DNA of 6,092 bases, from contig JAGHSP010000128.1 of NCBI GenBank assembly GCA_018065815.1, positions 1 to 6,092 on the forward strand. Reading direction: 5' to 3'. How positions within the stretch are numbered: the stretch's first letter is position 1; each line of letters begins with the position of its first letter. A model generated the notes under the pieces. The model was given only the letters and a program-made list of their open reading frames with translations, ran no database searches and was not told where the DNA came from. This document shows positions 5,752 to 6,092 of the stretch, piece by piece. A program made the translations under genes and the position numbers. The DNA comes from Candidatus Sodaliphilus limicaballi (GTDB lineage: Bacteria > Bacteroidota > Bacteroidia > Bacteroidales > Muribaculaceae).

Positions 5752-5915
5752 AATAATCACACAGGACTATATTCATAACATGAAAGACACATCACCAATC
5801 TGAATTAATCTCAATGCACACACAAAAAAGTAATGCACCAAGCGTTATCTACCCGAAAAACACACACATTAGTAGGAAAGGCCGCCCAGGATGTGAATCC
5901 CAGGCGGTCTTTTTT
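5752..5915 (+). ncRNA. Candidate small RNA divergent from the regulator
   Basis: A promoter-like element at 5738-5745 and a well-formed intrinsic terminator at 5877-5915 face the same way, with no protein gene between them. Together they outline an RNA of about 165 nt. The body is A/C-rich and looks unstructured until the 3' hairpin, the shape of many bacterial regulatory RNAs. Reading frames within are very short, or run through the hairpin. The 5' end is approximate. No known RNA family recognised; the terminator could instead end a leaderless or antisense transcript. Confidence 0.35.
5877..5915 (+). terminator. Intrinsic terminator, stronger rightward, possibly two-way
   Basis: GGCCGCC (5880-5886) pairs with GGCGGTC (5903-5909), including one G-U pair. 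Next comes a CA/CA internal mismatch, then GGAT/ATCC around a GTGA (GNRA-type) loop. Six T follow (5910-5915), and AAA before the stem can pair with the first three. Read leftward, the CA/CA mismatch becomes two G-U pairs but the tail is only TTTCC, and one stem pair is lost. It also sits about 26 bp after the stop of the leftward small peptide gene, so it may serve both directions. Confidence 0.75.
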
Positions 5916-5940
5916 ATTCAGTAATGTAACAACGATGTCT

Positions 5941-6066
5941 TTACTGCACCTTCACCTTCTCGGCCTTGTCATAGGGTTGGTAACTGCGATAAGCATAGAT
6001 AGTAGGTTGCGCACCCACAGCACACGCCACAAGCACACACAAAAGCATAGAGAAAATATACCTCAT
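5941..6066 (-). CDS. Small exported peptide (41 residues)
   Basis: An ATG at 6066 opens a 41-residue frame ending in TAA at 5941. The N-terminus reads as a signal peptide: MRY, hydrophobic IFSMLLCVLVACAV (4-17), then GAQP, with likely cleavage before Gln20. LVAC at 12-15 could alternatively be a lipobox. The mature peptide would be about 22 residues, tyrosine-rich (IYAYRSYQPY) with a charged end (DKAEKVKVQ). The upstream DNA (6067-6092) is very AT-rich, as expected for an intergenic leader, though the frame stays open to the window edge and a longer start cannot be strictly excluded. The hairpin at 5877-5915 follows the stop. An opposite-strand frame over the same bases crosses that hairpin and looks like an antisense artefact. 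I do not recognise the peptide; it could be a short structural, signalling or degenerate protein. Confidence 0.6.
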   Translation of the reverse strand: MRYIFSMLLCVLVACAVGAQPTIYAYRSYQPYDKAEKVKVQ

Positions 6067-6092
6067 AATAATTAGATAATTAAGTATTTGTC

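Larger units (their letters stand above)
5567..5940. other. Intergenic region without a supported protein gene
   Basis: These 374 bp separate the regulator from the small peptide gene. They are A/C-rich on the plus strand, and I see no credible coding frame on either strand. Contents: the regulator promoter (minus, 5592-5620), a promoter-like element facing right (5719-5745), a candidate small RNA (about 5752-5915) and its hairpin (5877-5915). Between 5625 and 5718 I see only AT-rich sequence with a repeated CTTTGAACA (5668-5675 region and 5718-5726 region), of unknown meaning. Confidence 0.6.

Noticed and set aside
5403..5753. Minus-strand frame of 116 residues overlapping the start of the regulator
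   Set aside because: It overlaps the first membrane helices of the AraC protein in another frame and includes its promoter; Cys/Ser-rich composition without any domain.
5833..6075. Plus-strand open frame of about 80 residues
   Set aside because: It runs straight through the terminator hairpin, has a His/Thr/Arg-rich low-information sequence and is antisense to the better small peptide frame with a signal peptide.

Overview
The window looks like a piece of a Bacteroidales chromosome, plausibly from a gut lineage (Muribaculaceae, Prevotellaceae or Bacteroidaceae; I cannot tell which). The evidence is three promoters with the Bacteroidetes -7 element TAnnTTTG, almost no Shine-Dalgarno sequences, lipoprotein signal peptides followed by acidic residues, a membrane-embedded AraC-type regulator, and an ECF sigma / short anti-sigma / Spy-like gene trio in the style of this phylum. 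All seven large genes and one small gene lie on the minus strand, so transcription runs right to left.

Layout, right to left. At 5941-6066 is a complete 41-residue exported peptide gene. A GC-rich hairpin with a T-run (5877-5915) follows; its sequence is better as a terminator for rightward (+) transcription. Between it and the regulator lies about 310 bp of A/C-rich non-coding DNA. It holds the regulator's promoter on the minus strand and, pointing the other way, a second promoter-like element that together with the hairpin outlines a possible RNA of about 165 nt. The regulator (4364-5566) has seven predicted membrane helices and a C-terminal AraC-type DNA-binding domain.

A strong promoter (TTTG-N20-TAACTTTG, 4272-4303) then starts what looks like a six-gene operon ending at a clear intrinsic terminator (173-209). 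The genes are three lipoproteins (3356-4240, 2550-3344, 1713-2519), an ECF sigma factor (1129-1689), a single-pass anti-sigma-like protein (667-1086) and a Spy/CpxP-like exported helical protein (230-655). Gaps are 11-42 bp with no internal terminator seen. By reading the three lipoproteins side by side I judge them to be divergent copies of one another. I do not recognise their family.

How the genes may work together (inference): the membrane AraC protein senses a signal and controls the operon next to it. The lipoproteins go to the outer membrane, perhaps to the cell surface. The Spy-like protein and anti-sigma monitor the envelope and release the sigma factor, in the manner of CnrYXH or CpxP-type systems. 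The pairing of a paralogous lipoprotein trio with an ECF module under a 7TM-AraC regulator is the most likely uncharacterised system here.

The leftmost 160 bp is a very GC-rich island with an 18-bp direct repeat and perfect hairpins, unlike the rest of the window. It is probably an intergenic repeat element.
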